Of a DNA stretch of 55,004 nucleotides, positions 1 through 10,936 are shown piece by piece. This DNA comes from Bacillus sp. FJAT-29937 (GTDB lineage Bacteria > Bacillota > Bacilli > Bacillales > Cytobacillaceae). The first letter of the stretch is position 1. Each line of letters starts with the position of its first letter. The stretch spans positions 1-55,004 of the forward strand of contig NZ_LMAS01000018.1 in assembly GCF_001509555.1 (NCBI RefSeq). Reading direction: 5' to 3'. A program made the position numbers and the translations under genes. Under the pieces are notes generated by a model. That model was not told the origin of the DNA. It searched no databases and saw nothing but the letters and a program-made list of their open reading frames with translations.

Positions 1-105
1 GTTGAGTTGATTAGCTCATAAATGTCTTTTTGATAAAAAGACTAAAACGTTGACGTTTTTGTTCGTTCAGTTTTCAAAGAACTATCTTGTCGCTCAGAAG
101 CGACT
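1..105 (-). ncRNA. 16S rRNA operon leader (5' external transcribed region)
   Basis: Read on the minus strand, this stretch carries the boxA-like block TTCTTTGAAAACT (around 69-83). It ends in ATGAGCTAATCAACTC, the sequence that directly precedes mature 16S rRNA in Bacillaceae. The 16S gene itself must begin just left of position 1. Known role: boxA-type leader sequences recruit the rRNA antitermination complex. The operon lies downstream of lysS, as in B. subtilis. Confidence 0.8.
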
Positions 106-110
106 TTTTA

Positions 111-139
111 ATAATAGCAGATTCAAAAAGCTGAGTCAA
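111..139 (-). promoter_or_regulatory. rRNA promoter P2 (SigA)
   Basis: Minus strand: -35 TTGACT (134-139), exactly 17 bases, -10 TATTAT (111-116). It lies just upstream of the boxA-containing 16S leader, in the position of the downstream promoter of tandem Bacillus rrn promoters. Confidence 0.8.
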
Positions 140-148
140 CAACTTTTT

Positions 149-262
149 TCATCTTTTTTTGCTGCCGTTTTGCGGCAACGGATATAAATATACCACCATA
201 AATACTATTGTGCAATAGGTTTTTAAATTTTTTTCGGATAATATGGAAGTAAAAATATTCAT
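149..262 (-). CDS. possible 37-residue peptide overlapping the rRNA promoters
   Basis: An ATG at 262 is preceded at good spacing by a strong GGGGAGG site (270-276) and opens a 37-codon frame ending at 149. The predicted peptide has a hydrophobic middle (around residues 17-27) and a basic C-terminus. It resembles no family I know. It lies just downstream of the lysS terminator and overlaps rRNA promoter P1, so it may be a chance frame or a remnant. The only support is the ribosome binding site. Confidence 0.2.
   Translation of the reverse strand: MNIFTSILSEKNLKTYCTIVFMVVYLYPLPQNGSKKR
187..215 (-). promoter_or_regulatory. rRNA promoter P1 (SigA)
   Basis: Minus strand: -35 TTGCAC (210-215), 17 bases, -10 TATATT (187-192). 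The preceding bases (216-238) are almost pure A/T, as expected for an UP element. It sits about 75 bp upstream of P2, the usual tandem rrn layout. A GC-rich hairpin (TGCCG/CGGCA, around 163-178) lies between the two promoters. Confidence 0.7.
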
Positions 263-295
263 ATTATTTCCTCCCCGTAAAAAAGGGCTATCTTC

Positions 296-336
296 AATAA
301 AAAAGGCAAAGCACCTTTTTAGTGTGCCTTGCCTTT
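296..336 (-). terminator. terminator of lysS
   Basis: Minus-strand stem of 13 bp with one mismatch (arms 324-336 and 302-314), followed by a T-rich run. It begins 10 bases after the lysS stop codon. Confidence 0.85.
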
Positions 337-345
337 AGTATTTTA

Positions 346-1884
<1,539 letters not shown>

Positions 1885-1961
1885 TTATCTAAAAGTCTAT
1901 ATACTTTTATTATTTTACACAAAGTAAGCAGCACACACACCAATAAAGTTTTTAAATAGAA

Positions 1962-1990
1962 TAAAAACTGCCAGCTTATACACTGGCAGT
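1962..1990 (-). terminator. terminator of the folate-dusB operon
   Basis: Minus-strand hairpin ACTGCCAG/CTGGCAGT (arms 1983-1990 and 1967-1974) followed by TTTTTAT, 50 bases after the dusB stop. Confidence 0.85.
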
Positions 1991-2040
1991 CCTCTTTGTA
2001 TCAAAAGTATTATAGTTAAAGAAGCTAGTGATGTCAAACT

Positions 2041-3042
2041 TTACCCAGCTTGTACTTGGCTTTGCTCCTTCTCTTCTGCGTCTATAACAATCGCATTCAG
2101 CAAGGTAACAAGATCCTCTCTTGTTTCGCTAGTATTGATGGCGTTTCTTGCATTTGCGTTTCCGCGGATTCCTTTTAAGTACCATGCTGTATGCTTTCGC
2201 ATTTCACGGACAGCTATATTCTCATTTTTCAAAGCAATCAAGCGGTCAAGGTGAAGGATGCATACATCGATTTTTTCGCGAACACTTGGTTCCCCCATTA
2301 ATTCCCCTGTTTCCAAATACTTAACAGTACGATAAATCATCCATGGATTCCCTAGTGCGGCTCGGCCTATCATAACTCCGTCACAACCAGTTTCCTCGAG
2401 CATTCGCTTCGCATCCTGAGGAGTCTGAACATCTCCATTTCCGATCAGAGGAATGTTAAGGTTCTGCTTTACTTCACGAATGATATCCCAATTCGCCTTT
2501 CCTTCATACATTTGCACACGTGTACGGCCATGTAGAGCTACGGCCTTTCCTCCGGCACTTTCAACAGCTTGAGCGTTGCGGACAGCGTAAATATGATCTT
2601 CATCCCAGCCCATCCGCATCTTAACAGTAACTGGTTTCTCCACTGCTTGCGTTACAGCCGAGACCATTTCATAAATTTTGTCCGGGTCCAGCAGCCACTT
2701 TGCCCCAGCATCACATTTGGTGATTTTCGGAACAGGGCAGCCCATATTAATATCAATGATGTCGGCATTTGTATTTTTATCTACAAATTGAGCCGCTTCA
2801 ATCAAGGTTTCTTTTTCACCGCCGAAAATTTGCAAACTTAGCGGTTTTTCACGTTCATCTATATAAAGCATATTCATCGTCTTTTCGTTTTTCAAAACAA
2901 TTCCTTTATCACTGACCATTTCAGCGCACACTAGTCCAGCGCCAAATTCTTTCACAGTCAGACGGAATGCCGAGTTGCATACTCCAGCCATTGGGGCAAG
3001 TACGACTCGGTTTTTTAGCCCAATGTCGCCAATCTTAAACAA
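2041..3042 (-). CDS. dusB: tRNA-dihydrouridine synthase
   Basis: FMN-dependent enzyme that reduces uridines in the tRNA D-loop and related positions to dihydrouridine (yacF/dus1 of B. subtilis). The TIM-barrel start LAPMAGVCNSAFR and the catalytic cysteine motif NMGCPVPK (Cys at about residue 102) are both present. I chose the TTG at 3042 (MFKIGDI) because AAGGAGG sits 9 bases upstream and the length becomes 333 aa, as in B. subtilis; a TTG three codons earlier is too close. It is the last gene of the folate operon, 38 bases after yazB, and is followed by a terminator. Confidence 0.95.
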   Translation of the reverse strand: MFKIGDIGLKNRVVLAPMAGVCNSAFRLTVKEFGAGLVCAEMVSDKGIVLKNEKTMNMLYIDEREKPLSLQIFGGEKETLIEAAQFVDKNTNADIIDINMGCPVPKITKCDAGAKWLLDPDKIYEMVSAVTQAVEKPVTVKMRMGWDEDHIYAVRNAQAVESAGGKAVALHGRTRVQMYEGKANWDIIREVKQNLNIPLIGNGDVQTPQDAKRMLEETGCDGVMIGRAALGNPWMIYRTVKYLETGELMGEPSVREKIDVCILHLDRLIALKNENIAVREMRKHTAWYLKGIRGNANARNAINTSETREDLVTLLNAIVIDAEEKEQSQVQAG

Positions 3043-3080
3043 ATGACACAACCTCCTTCTTAAAAAACTACAGACTATAA

Positions 3081-3296
3081 TTACTCATTTTCCTCAGGAG
3101 GCGCTAAATCTTCAAGGGTAATATTTAGCAAGCCAGCAATCCGCTCTATTAAATCCGGTGCAGGCATACGGTTTCCTCTTTCAATCTCTCCAAGAATGGA
3201 AACAGATACACCTAACCCTTTTGCAAATCCTTCTTGTGTATAGCCTTTCAATTTTCGAAAAGCGCGAATACGTCTTCCCCATTTATCTGCTTCCAT
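3081..3296 (-). CDS. yazB: small XRE-family DNA-binding protein YazB
   Basis: A 71-aa protein that is almost entirely one Cro/CI-type helix-turn-helix (about residues 7-62; GYTQEGFAKGLGVSVSILGE is the HTH core), with an acidic tail. It starts at an ATG behind GAGGGAG, 49 bases inside the end of folK in another frame, so translation is probably coupled. The position between folK and dusB is conserved in Bacillus. Its target is not known to me; regulation of the surrounding folate operon is a guess from position only. Confidence 0.9.
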   Translation of the reverse strand: MEADKWGRRIRAFRKLKGYTQEGFAKGLGVSVSILGEIERGNRMPAPDLIERIAGLLNITLEDLAPPEENE

Positions 3297-3775
3297 ATCC
3301 GTACTCCCTCTCTATCAGGAATTTCCTCTAAAGCATCTTGAAGAGGAGTGTCCATCGTCGGAAGCTTGATGCCGGAATGAATCTCTAAAAGAGGAATGAT
3401 GACAAAGGCTCTTTCATGCATCCGAGGATGGGGAACAGTTAATTTCTCTGAAATAATATTCTCTTGATTATACAGCAAAATGTCAAGGTCAATCGTCCGA
3501 GGACCCCATCTAATATCCCTTTTTCTGCCAAGGTCGTTTTCAATTTCTAAGCAGGTGCTAAGTAATTCAAAAGGGCTTAAGTCTGTTTTCACTTGAATAA
3601 CCATGTTCAAAAATTGATCCTGCTCTTCATATCCGACCGGATCTGTTTCGTAAATGGATGAAACATTTACCACCTGTATACTCGGCACCGAATTAATACT
3701 TTTAATAGCGTCTTTTAAGCTCTCAAACCGATCCCCGATATTCGAGCCTAAAGCTATGTAAGCTTCATTAATCAT
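3248..3775 (-). CDS. folK: 6-hydroxymethyl-7,8-dihydropterin pyrophosphokinase
   Basis: Transfers pyrophosphate from ATP to 6-hydroxymethyl-dihydropterin, the step before dihydropteroate synthase. HPPK hallmarks are visible: ALGSNIGDR near the N-terminus and the signature GRKRDIRWGPRTIDLDIL in the middle, followed by PHPRMHERAFV. The ATG at 3775 is preceded by AAGGAG at 8 bases and gives 175 aa, slightly longer than the B. subtilis protein. Its start overlaps the end of folB by 8 bases, which indicates coupled translation. Confidence 0.95.
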   Translation of the reverse strand: MINEAYIALGSNIGDRFESLKDAIKSINSVPSIQVVNVSSIYETDPVGYEEQDQFLNMVIQVKTDLSPFELLSTCLEIENDLGRKRDIRWGPRTIDLDILLYNQENIISEKLTVPHPRMHERAFVIIPLLEIHSGIKLPTMDTPLQDALEEIPDREGVRIWKQINGEDVFALFEN

Positions 3776-4136
3776 TATCCCTGCTCCTTGTGATTTCAAC
3801 TGCTACCGATTCATAGTGGCCAGGAATGGGAGGGTCGGGCTTAATCACTCTTACGGTCACTTGGGAAATAGTATCAAAATGATGAAGCATTTCCCCGGCA
3901 ATCTTTTCAGCTACAGCCTCTACAAGTTTAAAAGGCTTCCCTTCAACAATATCCTTGCAAACTTGATAAAGCTCAGCATAATTTATAGAGTCCTTAAGAT
4001 TATCCGTTTCTCCAGCTTTTTTTAAATCCGTCTCTACTGCCAAATCTACATAAAAGCGCTGACCAAGGCAGGTTTCCTCAGGAAAAACACCATGGTAGCC
4101 GTAAAAAGCCATTTTCTTTAAGGTGATTTTATCCAT
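3768..4136 (-). CDS. folB: dihydroneopterin aldolase
   Basis: Converts 7,8-dihydroneopterin to 6-hydroxymethyl-dihydropterin and glycolaldehyde in folate synthesis. The 122-aa length is typical. The substrate-binding glutamate lies in FYGYHGVFPEE (Glu about 21), and the catalytic lysine lies in RVIKPDPPIPG (Lys about 99). It sits 5 bases after sul and overlaps folK, within the pab-sul-fol operon. Confidence 0.95.
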   Translation of the reverse strand: MDKITLKKMAFYGYHGVFPEETCLGQRFYVDLAVETDLKKAGETDNLKDSINYAELYQVCKDIVEGKPFKLVEAVAEKIAGEMLHHFDTISQVTVRVIKPDPPIPGHYESVAVEITRSRDND

Positions 4137-4141
4137 CGAGA

Positions 4142-4966
4142 TCAGCTCCCCTTCCCAACAAGCGCATCCATCATAACAGCCATTCGCTTCATTTCCTTAA
4201 CGTCATGAATACGGATAATCTGGCATCCTTTTTCAATTCCGTAGCAAACGGTTGCACCTGTTCCTTCCAGCCGCTCTTCAATAGGCAGATCAAGAACTTT
4301 CCCTACCATAGATTTTCGGGAGGTTCCTAATAGGACTGGGTAGCCTAATGAAACGAGCTTATCCAGGTTTTTCATCATTTCAAGGTCATAGGTTAAACCT
4401 TTCGCAAAACCAATGCCTGGATCTAAAATAATATTGTCGTCCTTAACTCCAGCATTTTTCACTAAAGTAATGCTTTCAAATAAGTCATTTACAACATCTC
4501 GATAAAAATCGGTATAATCAATATTCGTTCGATTGTGCATTAATATAATCGGCACCTGCAAATCGGCAGCAACCCCGGCCATATCAGGATCAGCCTTTGC
4601 CCCCCATATATCATTTATAATGTGAGCGCCGGCTTTAATCGATTGCCTAGCCACTTCCGCTTTATATGTGTCAATTGAAATCGGAACTTCTACTTCTTTT
4701 GAGATAGCCTCTATCACTGGGATGACCCTTTCCAGCTCTTCCTCCACTGTCACAGGATCGAATCCCGGACGTGTTGACTCCCCGCCAATATCAATAATAT
4801 CAGCCCCGTCCTTTACCATTTGAAAAGCGCGCTCCACCGCTTCATCCATGCGGTTAAACTTTCCGCCATCTGAAAAAGAATCAGGGGTCATATTTAAGAT
4901 TCCCATAATAAGTGTTTTCTTGCTGTAATCTAATGTATAAGGTCCACATTGAATTTCATTTTTCAA
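4142..4966 (-). CDS. folP: dihydropteroate synthase
   Basis: Joins p-aminobenzoate to the pterin pyrophosphate; this is the sulfonamide target (sul in B. subtilis). The (beta/alpha)8 pterin-binding motifs are clear: GILNMTPDSFSDGG, GGESTRPG, HIINDIWGA and LLGTSRKS. I chose the TTG at 4966 because GAGGAGG lies 8 bases upstream; the protein is then 274 aa and does not overlap pabC, whose stop is 13 bases away. Longer in-frame starts inside pabC have no binding site. Confidence 0.94.
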   Translation of the reverse strand: MKNEIQCGPYTLDYSKKTLIMGILNMTPDSFSDGGKFNRMDEAVERAFQMVKDGADIIDIGGESTRPGFDPVTVEEELERVIPVIEAISKEVEVPISIDTYKAEVARQSIKAGAHIINDIWGAKADPDMAGVAADLQVPIILMHNRTNIDYTDFYRDVVNDLFESITLVKNAGVKDDNIILDPGIGFAKGLTYDLEMMKNLDKLVSLGYPVLLGTSRKSMVGKVLDLPIEERLEGTGATVCYGIEKGCQIIRIHDVKEMKRMAVMMDALVGKGS

Positions 4967-4979
4967 GGACAAAACCTCC

Positions 4980-5837
4980 TCAAACATCTTGTCTGCTCCA
5001 CAGCCTTGTACATTGCTGCTCATAAAGCTCTTGGAGAGCCTTTACCTTTGCTCCTGACGCTCCAGGCATTTCCTTCCCATCAAACGAGGAGATTGGAACA
5101 ATTTCTTGGATGGAATTTGTGACAAACATTTCGTCTGCCTCTAAAGCCTGATCTACTGTAAAAAAGCCCTCTTGAATATCGAACCCAATAAAATTAGCCA
5201 TCTTGATAACAAACTGTCTTGTAATCCCATTTAAAATGCCCGTTTCCACTGCCGGCGTGAAAAGAATATGATCCTTTATCCAAAACAGATTCGAAACAAC
5301 ACCCTCAGCCAAGAACTCTTCCTTCGTTAGAAAAACCCCTTCAGAATCAGAGGAATTGCCTATTTCTCTTTTAGCTAAAATATTATTTAAATAATGGTGT
5401 GATTTTAGCCTTTCATATCCTTCAGGTGTATTGCGCTTTAATCTTAGTGTCACTGCCTTTTTCTCCTGCATCGGATTCCTTGGAGGAAGAGGCTTTGCAA
5501 AAATAATCAAATTGGGGTGATCGTATGGTTCTGTTTGCAGCCCGATCTCCCCTATTCCCGCAGATACATTTAACCGAAAATATGCATCCTCTAATTTATT
5601 CACCTTTAGAAGGAGCTGAAGGGCCTGTAAGATTTCCTCACGAGTGTATCGGACATGAATATTTAACACATCCAAACTATTGTTCAACCGTTCCAAATGA
5701 TCGTCCAATAAAAATGGATGACCACTATATGTTCTGAACGTTTCAAACAAGCCCATCCCATACAGAAAGCCATGGTCGAATGGAGAAATAAACGCCTCTT
5801 CCTTCCGAACCAGCTCGCCATTCATATATAAATACAA
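4980..5837 (-). CDS. pabC: 4-amino-4-deoxychorismate lyase
   Basis: PLP-dependent fold-type IV enzyme that releases p-aminobenzoate and pyruvate from aminodeoxychorismate. The N-terminal ISPFDHGFLYGMGLFETFR and the downstream EGVVSNLFW and TRQFVI blocks are typical of the branched-chain aminotransferase/lyase family. The TTG start at 5837 has GGGGGAG 6 bases upstream; an ATG four codons later is the alternative. It is 285 aa and lies between pabA and sul, completing p-aminobenzoate synthesis next to its consumer. Confidence 0.94.
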   Translation of the reverse strand: MYLYMNGELVRKEEAFISPFDHGFLYGMGLFETFRTYSGHPFLLDDHLERLNNSLDVLNIHVRYTREEILQALQLLLKVNKLEDAYFRLNVSAGIGEIGLQTEPYDHPNLIIFAKPLPPRNPMQEKKAVTLRLKRNTPEGYERLKSHHYLNNILAKREIGNSSDSEGVFLTKEEFLAEGVVSNLFWIKDHILFTPAVETGILNGITRQFVIKMANFIGFDIQEGFFTVDQALEADEMFVTNSIQEIVPISSFDGKEMPGASGAKVKALQELYEQQCTRLWSRQDV

Positions 5838-5849
5838 TTGCCACTCCCC

Positions 5850-6422
5850 CTATCTGCCATAAGAGTGAAGAAAGTTCTTTAGTAAATCCTTCCCCGCCTC
5901 GGTCATAATCGACTCCGGATGGAATTGCACACCCTCAACAGGAAGCTCTTTATGACGGACAGCCATTATTTCCCCCTCAGAGGTCCATGCAGACACTTCT
6001 AAGCATGAAGGAAGGGTTTCCTTTTTAACGATTAATGAATGATACCTTGTTGCTGGAAATGGATTAGGCAAACCTTCAAAAATAGTTTTTCCATCATGAT
6101 AAATATCAGACGTTTTCCCGTGCATGAGTTTTTCAGCCTGAACAACATCCCCGCCAAACACCTGTGCAATCGATTGATGCCCAAGACATACGCCGAATAC
6201 CGGGATCTTGCCAGCAAATGACTCAATCACTTCTAAGCTTATACCCGCTTCATTCGGACTGCATGGGCCCGGTGAGATCATCAGAAACTTTGGCTTCAGC
6301 TCCTCAATCCCTTCAATGGTGATTTCATCGTTTCTTTTCACAAGTAATTCTTCGCCAATCTCGCCAAGATATTGAACAAGGTTATACGTAAATGAATCAT
6401 AATTATCAATCATCAGAATCAT
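5850..6422 (-). CDS. pabA: aminodeoxychorismate/anthranilate synthase glutaminase subunit
   Basis: Class I glutamine amidotransferase that supplies ammonia to PabB. The catalytic triad is visible: Cys79 in FGVCLGHQ, and His168 and Glu170 in QFHPES. In B. subtilis the same subunit also serves anthranilate synthase (it is amphibolic); no separate trpG is seen here, so that remains an inference. It is 190 aa, and its ATG overlaps the pabB stop by 4 bases, implying coupled translation. Confidence 0.95.
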   Translation of the reverse strand: MILMIDNYDSFTYNLVQYLGEIGEELLVKRNDEITIEGIEELKPKFLMISPGPCSPNEAGISLEVIESFAGKIPVFGVCLGHQSIAQVFGGDVVQAEKLMHGKTSDIYHDGKTIFEGLPNPFPATRYHSLIVKKETLPSCLEVSAWTSEGEIMAVRHKELPVEGVQFHPESIMTEAGKDLLKNFLHSYGR

Positions 6423-7834
6423 TCTGATGCACCTGCTTCCTGTTCAGCCATTTCTTTCGCTTTCCAAAGGGCAATGGCTTTTTTCAAGGATTCTTCATAT
6501 TCATTTTTTGGATTTGAATCAATAACTATTCCAGCACCTGCTTGTACATGTGCTTTTCCATCTTTCACAATCATCGTGCGGATGATGATATTCAGTTCAA
6601 CATCCCCGTTAAAATTAATCCATCCTAATGAACCAGTATATGGCCCTCTCGTTACAGGCTCCAGCTCCTCAATAATTTCCATCGTCCGGATTTTCGGAGC
6701 ACCTGTAATTGTTCCCCCTGGGAATACAGCATCTATTAAGTCAAAGCCATCCTTGCCTTCAGCAAGCTCTCCTCTCACATTTGAAACGATGTGCATGACA
6801 TGAGAGTATTTTTCGATGACCATGAATTCGTTTACTTCAACGGAGCCAAAAGCACAAACGCGCCCAAGATCATTTCTTTCTAGGTCGACAAGCATCACAT
6901 GCTCAGCCCGCTCTTTTTCATTTTCAATGAGTTCATTCGCTAGCTTCAGATCCTCTGCCTCATCTCTGCCCCGAGAACGAGTGCCGGCGATTGGACGAGT
7001 GCTTACTTCCTGATTATTTTTCTTAATTAATAATTCAGGGGAAGCGCTGACAAGCTGGTACTCAGGCGTGTGAAAATAGCCCATATACGGAGATGGATTG
7101 AGCACCCTTAGCTGGTCATAAACATCAATGCCCTCAACCCGAATTGGCCGGCTTTGACGAACAGAAAGGTTGACTTGGAAAACATCTCCCCGAGAGATAT
7201 AGTCCTGCACCTTTTCAACAGCTTGAATAAATTCCCCTTCACTTACGGAAACATCAAGCTTGTCCTCTACATTCCGAGGTTTGTTTTTAAGTAATGGAGG
7301 ATATTCTTCCGTCCAACGAGACTCCCACACTGAAGCTTTCTCTTCCAATGATTGCTCATCTTTATTTTCCCCATACAAAAACATGATCCATAAAACATTA
7401 TGTACTTTATCAAACACAAACCATTCTTTAAAAGTTAAAAAATGGATATCAGGGATTTGCAGATCATCTTCTGCAATATTAGGCAAGCGCTCAATATAAC
7501 GGCCGTAATCATAGCTGATCAATCCAATGGCTCCGCCTTGGAAGTCAGGCAGTCCATCTACTCTTTCAACTTCGAACTGGCTCATCCAATCTTTCAGCAA
7601 GTGAAGGGGGTTGCCTTCTAGCACCTGTTTTCCATCTGATTGGATCACTTCTAATTTCGATTGTTTCCCGATTAGCACGGCATCAGGGTCAAAGGCAGCG
7701 ATGCTGTATTGTCCCCCTCTCCCGCTTTCCAATATGACATGATGCTGCTTACCTTCAGCTAAATGCCGGTATTGCTTATAAAATTGATCAAAAGAAAAAT
7801 GAATTTTCTTGGCGTGTATGTTGAATTTTTTCAT
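6419..7834 (-). CDS. pabB: aminodeoxychorismate synthase, component I
   Basis: Aminates chorismate to 4-amino-4-deoxychorismate with ammonia from PabA. The 471-aa protein has an N-terminal TrpE-like region and the C-terminal chorismate-binding domain with [45 protein letters not shown] and [10 protein letters not shown]. It is the first gene of the p-aminobenzoate/folate operon, just downstream of the cysK terminator. Only a weak candidate promoter (TATGAT -10) is visible in the roughly 100-base gap. Confidence 0.96.
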   Translation of the reverse strand: MKKFNIHAKKIHFSFDQFYKQYRHLAEGKQHHVILESGRGGQYSIAAFDPDAVLIGKQSKLEVIQSDGKQVLEGNPLHLLKDWMSQFEVERVDGLPDFQGGAIGLISYDYGRYIERLPNIAEDDLQIPDIHFLTFKEWFVFDKVHNVLWIMFLYGENKDEQSLEEKASVWESRWTEEYPPLLKNKPRNVEDKLDVSVSEGEFIQAVEKVQDYISRGDVFQVNLSVRQSRPIRVEGIDVYDQLRVLNPSPYMGYFHTPEYQLVSASPELLIKKNNQEVSTRPIAGTRSRGRDEAEDLKLANELIENEKERAEHVMLVDLERNDLGRVCAFGSVEVNEFMVIEKYSHVMHIVSNVRGELAEGKDGFDLIDAVFPGGTITGAPKIRTMEIIEELEPVTRGPYTGSLGWINFNGDVELNIIIRTMIVKDGKAHVQAGAGIVIDSNPKNEYEESLKKAIALWKAKEMAEQEAGASE

Positions 7835-7897
7835 AGGATTTTCACCTCTACATATTTATCTTTTTCCATCATACATGAAGATGGCGCAGATAAAAAT

Positions 7898-7935
7898 ACA
7901 AAAAGCAGCAGCCTCTACTTTAAGCTACTGCTTTT
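7898..7935 (-). terminator. terminator of cysK
   Basis: Minus-strand stem AAGCAGTAGC/GCTGCTGCTT (arms 7924-7933 and 7903-7912) followed by TTTGTATTTTT. Confidence 0.8.
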
Positions 7936-7942
7936 ACATTAA

Positions 7943-8872
7943 TTATTCTGTTTCAAATTGATAAAGCGGTGTGCTTAAATAACGTTCCCCGTTACTTGGA
8001 AGGATAGCAAGAACCTTTTTCCCTTTACCAAGTTCTTTCGCTACTTTTAACGCTGCCGAGATAGCTGCTCCTGATGAAATTCCGCCAAGAATTCCTTCTT
8101 CCTTCGCTGCAAGACGTGCATATTCAAATGCCTCATCATTCGAAATCTTAAGGACTTCATCATAGATTTCCGTATTAAGAACCTTTGGAACGAATCCAGC
8201 ACCAATTCCTTGGATTTTATGCGGACCAGGCTTTCCACCGGAAAGAACTGGTGAATCAGTTGGTTCAACAGCATAAATCTTTACATTATCGTATTTTTCA
8301 CGAAGTACGCTGCCCGCACCTGTGATTGTTCCACCCGTACCGATACCTGAAATAAAGGCATCAAGCTGGTCGCCCATCTGCTCGACAATTTCTTTACCCG
8401 TTGTACGGCGATGAATTTCTGGGTTGGACGGATTTTCGAATTGCTGAGGCATAAAGTAGCCATGCTCCTTCGCCAGCTCTTCAGCTTTGCGGATCGCCCC
8501 ATTCATTCCTTCAGGTCCTGGAGTTAACACTAGATCAGCACCATAGGCACGAAGAAGATTGCGGCGCTCCATACTCATTGTTTCCGGCATGACAAGGACA
8601 GCCTTATAGCCTTTTGCGGCTGCAATCATCGCAAGACCAATTCCAGTGTTGCCGCTCGTAGGCTCAATAATGGTTGAACCTTCCTTCAAGGCACCACTCT
8701 CTTCTGCTGCTTCAATCATAGCTAAGGCGATCCGATCCTTTACACTGCTTCCAGGGTTCATATATTCTAATTTGACATACACATCTGCGCTATTTTCATC
8801 TACAAGTCGGTTAAGCTTCACAATCGGTGTTTGACCTACTAATTCTGCAATTGAATTTGCTAAACGAGGCAT
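7943..8872 (-). CDS. cysK: O-acetylserine (thiol)-lyase (cysteine synthase A)
   Basis: PLP enzyme that makes cysteine from O-acetylserine and sulfide. The PLP lysine is in [12 protein letters not shown] (Lys45), the substrate loop is PTSGNTGIG, and the phosphate-binding loop is [13 protein letters not shown] chose the ATG at 8872 (MPRLANS) because AAGGAG is 8 bases upstream; this gives 309 aa against 308 in B. subtilis. It is monocistronic, with a strong SigA promoter upstream and its own terminator. The B. subtilis gene is under CymR; I could not confirm a CymR operator here. Confidence 0.97.
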   Translation of the reverse strand: MPRLANSIAELVGQTPIVKLNRLVDENSADVYVKLEYMNPGSSVKDRIALAMIEAAEESGALKEGSTIIEPTSGNTGIGLAMIAAAKGYKAVLVMPETMSMERRNLLRAYGADLVLTPGPEGMNGAIRKAEELAKEHGYFMPQQFENPSNPEIHRRTTGKEIVEQMGDQLDAFISGIGTGGTITGAGSVLREKYDNVKIYAVEPTDSPVLSGGKPGPHKIQGIGAGFVPKVLNTEIYDEVLKISNDEAFEYARLAAKEEGILGGISSGAAISAALKVAKELGKGKKVLAILPSNGERYLSTPLYQFETE

Positions 8873-8915
8873 TTTCCCCACTCCTTAATCCGAGTATATT
8901 TATTGGTTTAATTAA

Positions 8916-8944
8916 AATTTAATACTTATAGGCGTCCATGTCAA
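8916..8944 (-). promoter_or_regulatory. SigA promoter of cysK
   Basis: Minus strand: -35 TTGACA (8939-8944), 17 bases, -10 TAAATT (8916-8921), about 45 bases before the start codon. Confidence 0.75.
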
Positions 8945-9059
8945 ATGTTTTCTATGAAAAAAGGCTTATTTATACAAAAATTCATACTTTCGCCTATTCT
9001 TCATTAAGCTATCCTTCTTCAACTGAAATCATGCCTGTCCACAATTAATTTCCGCACGA

Positions 9060-9091
9060 AAAAAGATGACTCTGTTCGTCCCGAGTCATCT
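9060..9091 (-). terminator. terminator of the coaX-hslO-prsA-like operon
   Basis: Perfect 9-bp minus-strand stem AGATGACTC/GAGTCATCT followed by TTTTTT. Confidence 0.9.
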
Positions 9092-9102
9092 CTAAAGGTA
9101 TA

Positions 9103-9999
9103 CTAATGTGCTTCCGTTTTTCCATAAAACCATTCTACATCTAACTCATCCCAAAGTGGCCTTGCAGAAACAGGTGAATCCATTTGCTCTAGTGCAATTT
9201 GTCGGCGGATTTGGTCTTTCACTTCCTTATAGGAGTATTCTTTTCCTCTGACTTGCTCGTGAAGCATGACAATGGCATAACCATCATCCACCTTGATTGC
9301 CTGGCTCCATTTGCCTGATTTAAGGTTTTTAACTACATCAATTAAGGCCTTTGAATAGCGTTCAGTATCCTCGTTAATATACCCGGCATCTCCGCCAAAA
9401 TTAGCTGTGAATTCATCAATCGAGCGCTCCATTGCCAATACAGAAAAGCTAGAGCCTTGTTCTAATTCCTTTATCGTCTGGTCTGCCTCTTTCTTTGTTT
9501 TGACAATGATTTGAGAAATGTGATAGGCGTCAGGCAAGTTAAACTGGCTTTTATTTTTTTCGTAATAACTTTTTATTTCTTTTTCCGGGATATTTGCGTC
9601 CCTTGTCAAAAGTTCCTCGAGCATAAGACTGCTTTTTATTTGCTGTCTCCATTTATTCTCGTCAGACGCTTGGTAGCCTCCGGATGACCCGTACATCGTT
9701 TTGAACATCGTTAATTCACGTTCAACTGCTTTATCTGATATTTTAACTTCGTACTTTTTCCCGGCTGTTTCAATCACCTTTTGGTCAATAAGCTCTATTA
9801 AAACCTCTTTCCCATATCGTGATTCCATTTCATCTAGCCATTCTTGACGAGTAATCTTCTCTTTCCCAACAGTCGCCACAGTTTCATGATTAACTGAGCT
9901 GCCTTTTGCAAGAAAAAAAGCAATCGTTAAGCCATTTAGCAAAATGAGCCCAACAATAATGAAACGCAGCTTATCCTTCTTCAACCTCTCCTTCTTCAA
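9103..9999 (-). CDS. membrane-anchored peptidyl-prolyl isomerase, PrsA/SurA-like (YacD)
   Basis: A 298-aa protein with a short basic N-terminus, one hydrophobic segment (about 12-32, FIIVGLILLNGLTIAFF) that anchors it in the membrane, a SurA/PrsA-like N domain, and a parvulin rotamase domain (about 160-255; HISQIIVKTKKEADQ to FGGDAGYI to DDGYAIVML). There is no lipobox cysteine, so it is a signal anchor and not a lipoprotein like PrsA. The start is taken at the TTG at 9999 behind GGAGGAG. It is the last gene after coaX and hslO. A role in folding exported proteins follows from the family and is not proved here. Confidence 0.9.
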   Translation of the reverse strand: MKKERLKKDKLRFIIVGLILLNGLTIAFFLAKGSSVNHETVATVGKEKITRQEWLDEMESRYGKEVLIELIDQKVIETAGKKYEVKISDKAVERELTMFKTMYGSSGGYQASDENKWRQQIKSSLMLEELLTRDANIPEKEIKSYYEKNKSQFNLPDAYHISQIIVKTKKEADQTIKELEQGSSFSVLAMERSIDEFTANFGGDAGYINEDTERYSKALIDVVKNLKSGKWSQAIKVDDGYAIVMLHEQVRGKEYSYKEVKDQIRRQIALEQMDSPVSARPLWDELDVEWFYGKTEAH

Positions 10000-10020
10000 T
10001 TCACTCTCCTCCAAAGCCGT

Positions 10021-10899
10021 CTACTCTGCTTTTCTTTTTAATTCCTCTAATTCATCTTTTGAATAATGATATATTTCATTGCAGAAATGGCATTGTGCTT
10101 CTGCTTTTCCTTCTTTTTCAATCATATCCTGTATTTCCTCATCGCCTAAACTAGTGATTACATTTCCAAATCTCTCTTTTGAACATGTGCAAGTAAAGGA
10201 TACAGGCAGTTTTTCTAAGATTTTAATATTTTCTTTTCCTAGAAGCTCCTCCAACAACTCCTCAGGTGTTAAACCCTGTTCAATTAGCTTAGATACTGGC
10301 GGAATTGTTTTTAATCTATTTTCAATTTGACTGATCGTCGCGTCTTTCGTTCCAGGCATTAGCTGCAAAATAAATCCGCCTGCAGCAAGGATCGTGTTGT
10401 CCGGATTGACTAGAACGCCTACCCCTACGGATGATGGTGTTTGCTCCGAAGTGACGAAGTAATATGTGAAATCTTCTCCTAATTCACCTGAAACAATCGG
10501 AACCTGACCTGAGAAGTTTTCCTTCATTCCGATATCCTTAATAACCGTTAAAGTCCCCGTAGTGCCGACCGCGCGGCGGACATCAAGCTTGCCTTGTTCA
10601 TTTAAGTCAAAATGGGTTTGAGGATGGGTCACATACCCGCGCACCTCACCTTTGGAATTACTATCTACTAAAATGGGGCCGATTGGACCGCCGCCTTCAA
10701 TTTTGATGGTGATTTTCTCTTCACCTTTTAACATAGCTCCCATCATCACACCTGCGGACATTGCCCTGCCTAGTGCGGCAGACGCAGTCGGCCATGTATG
10801 GTGCCGTCTTTGTGCTTCTCCAATCGTCTCTGTCGTACGAACGGCATATGCGCGAACTTGTCCGTTATACGCAATGGCCTTCACTAAATAATCACTCAT
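10021..10899 (-). CDS. hslO: redox-regulated chaperone Hsp33
   Basis: Cytosolic holdase activated by oxidation, which releases a zinc ion and forms disulfides. The C-terminal zinc cysteines are present as CTC and CHFC (in [11 protein letters not shown] and [12 protein letters not shown]). The ATG at 10899 has GAAAGGGG 7 bases upstream and gives 292 aa, the normal family length. It lies 37 bases after coaX and 21 bases before the prsA-like gene. Confidence 0.96.
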   Translation of the reverse strand: MSDYLVKAIAYNGQVRAYAVRTTETIGEAQRRHHTWPTASAALGRAMSAGVMMGAMLKGEEKITIKIEGGGPIGPILVDSNSKGEVRGYVTHPQTHFDLNEQGKLDVRRAVGTTGTLTVIKDIGMKENFSGQVPIVSGELGEDFTYYFVTSEQTPSSVGVGVLVNPDNTILAAGGFILQLMPGTKDATISQIENRLKTIPPVSKLIEQGLTPEELLEELLGKENIKILEKLPVSFTCTCSKERFGNVITSLGDEEIQDMIEKEGKAEAQCHFCNEIYHYSKDELEELKRKAE

Positions 10900-10936
10900 T
10901 TGTAAACCCCTTTCAGTTGCTATCACACGCTGTTTT

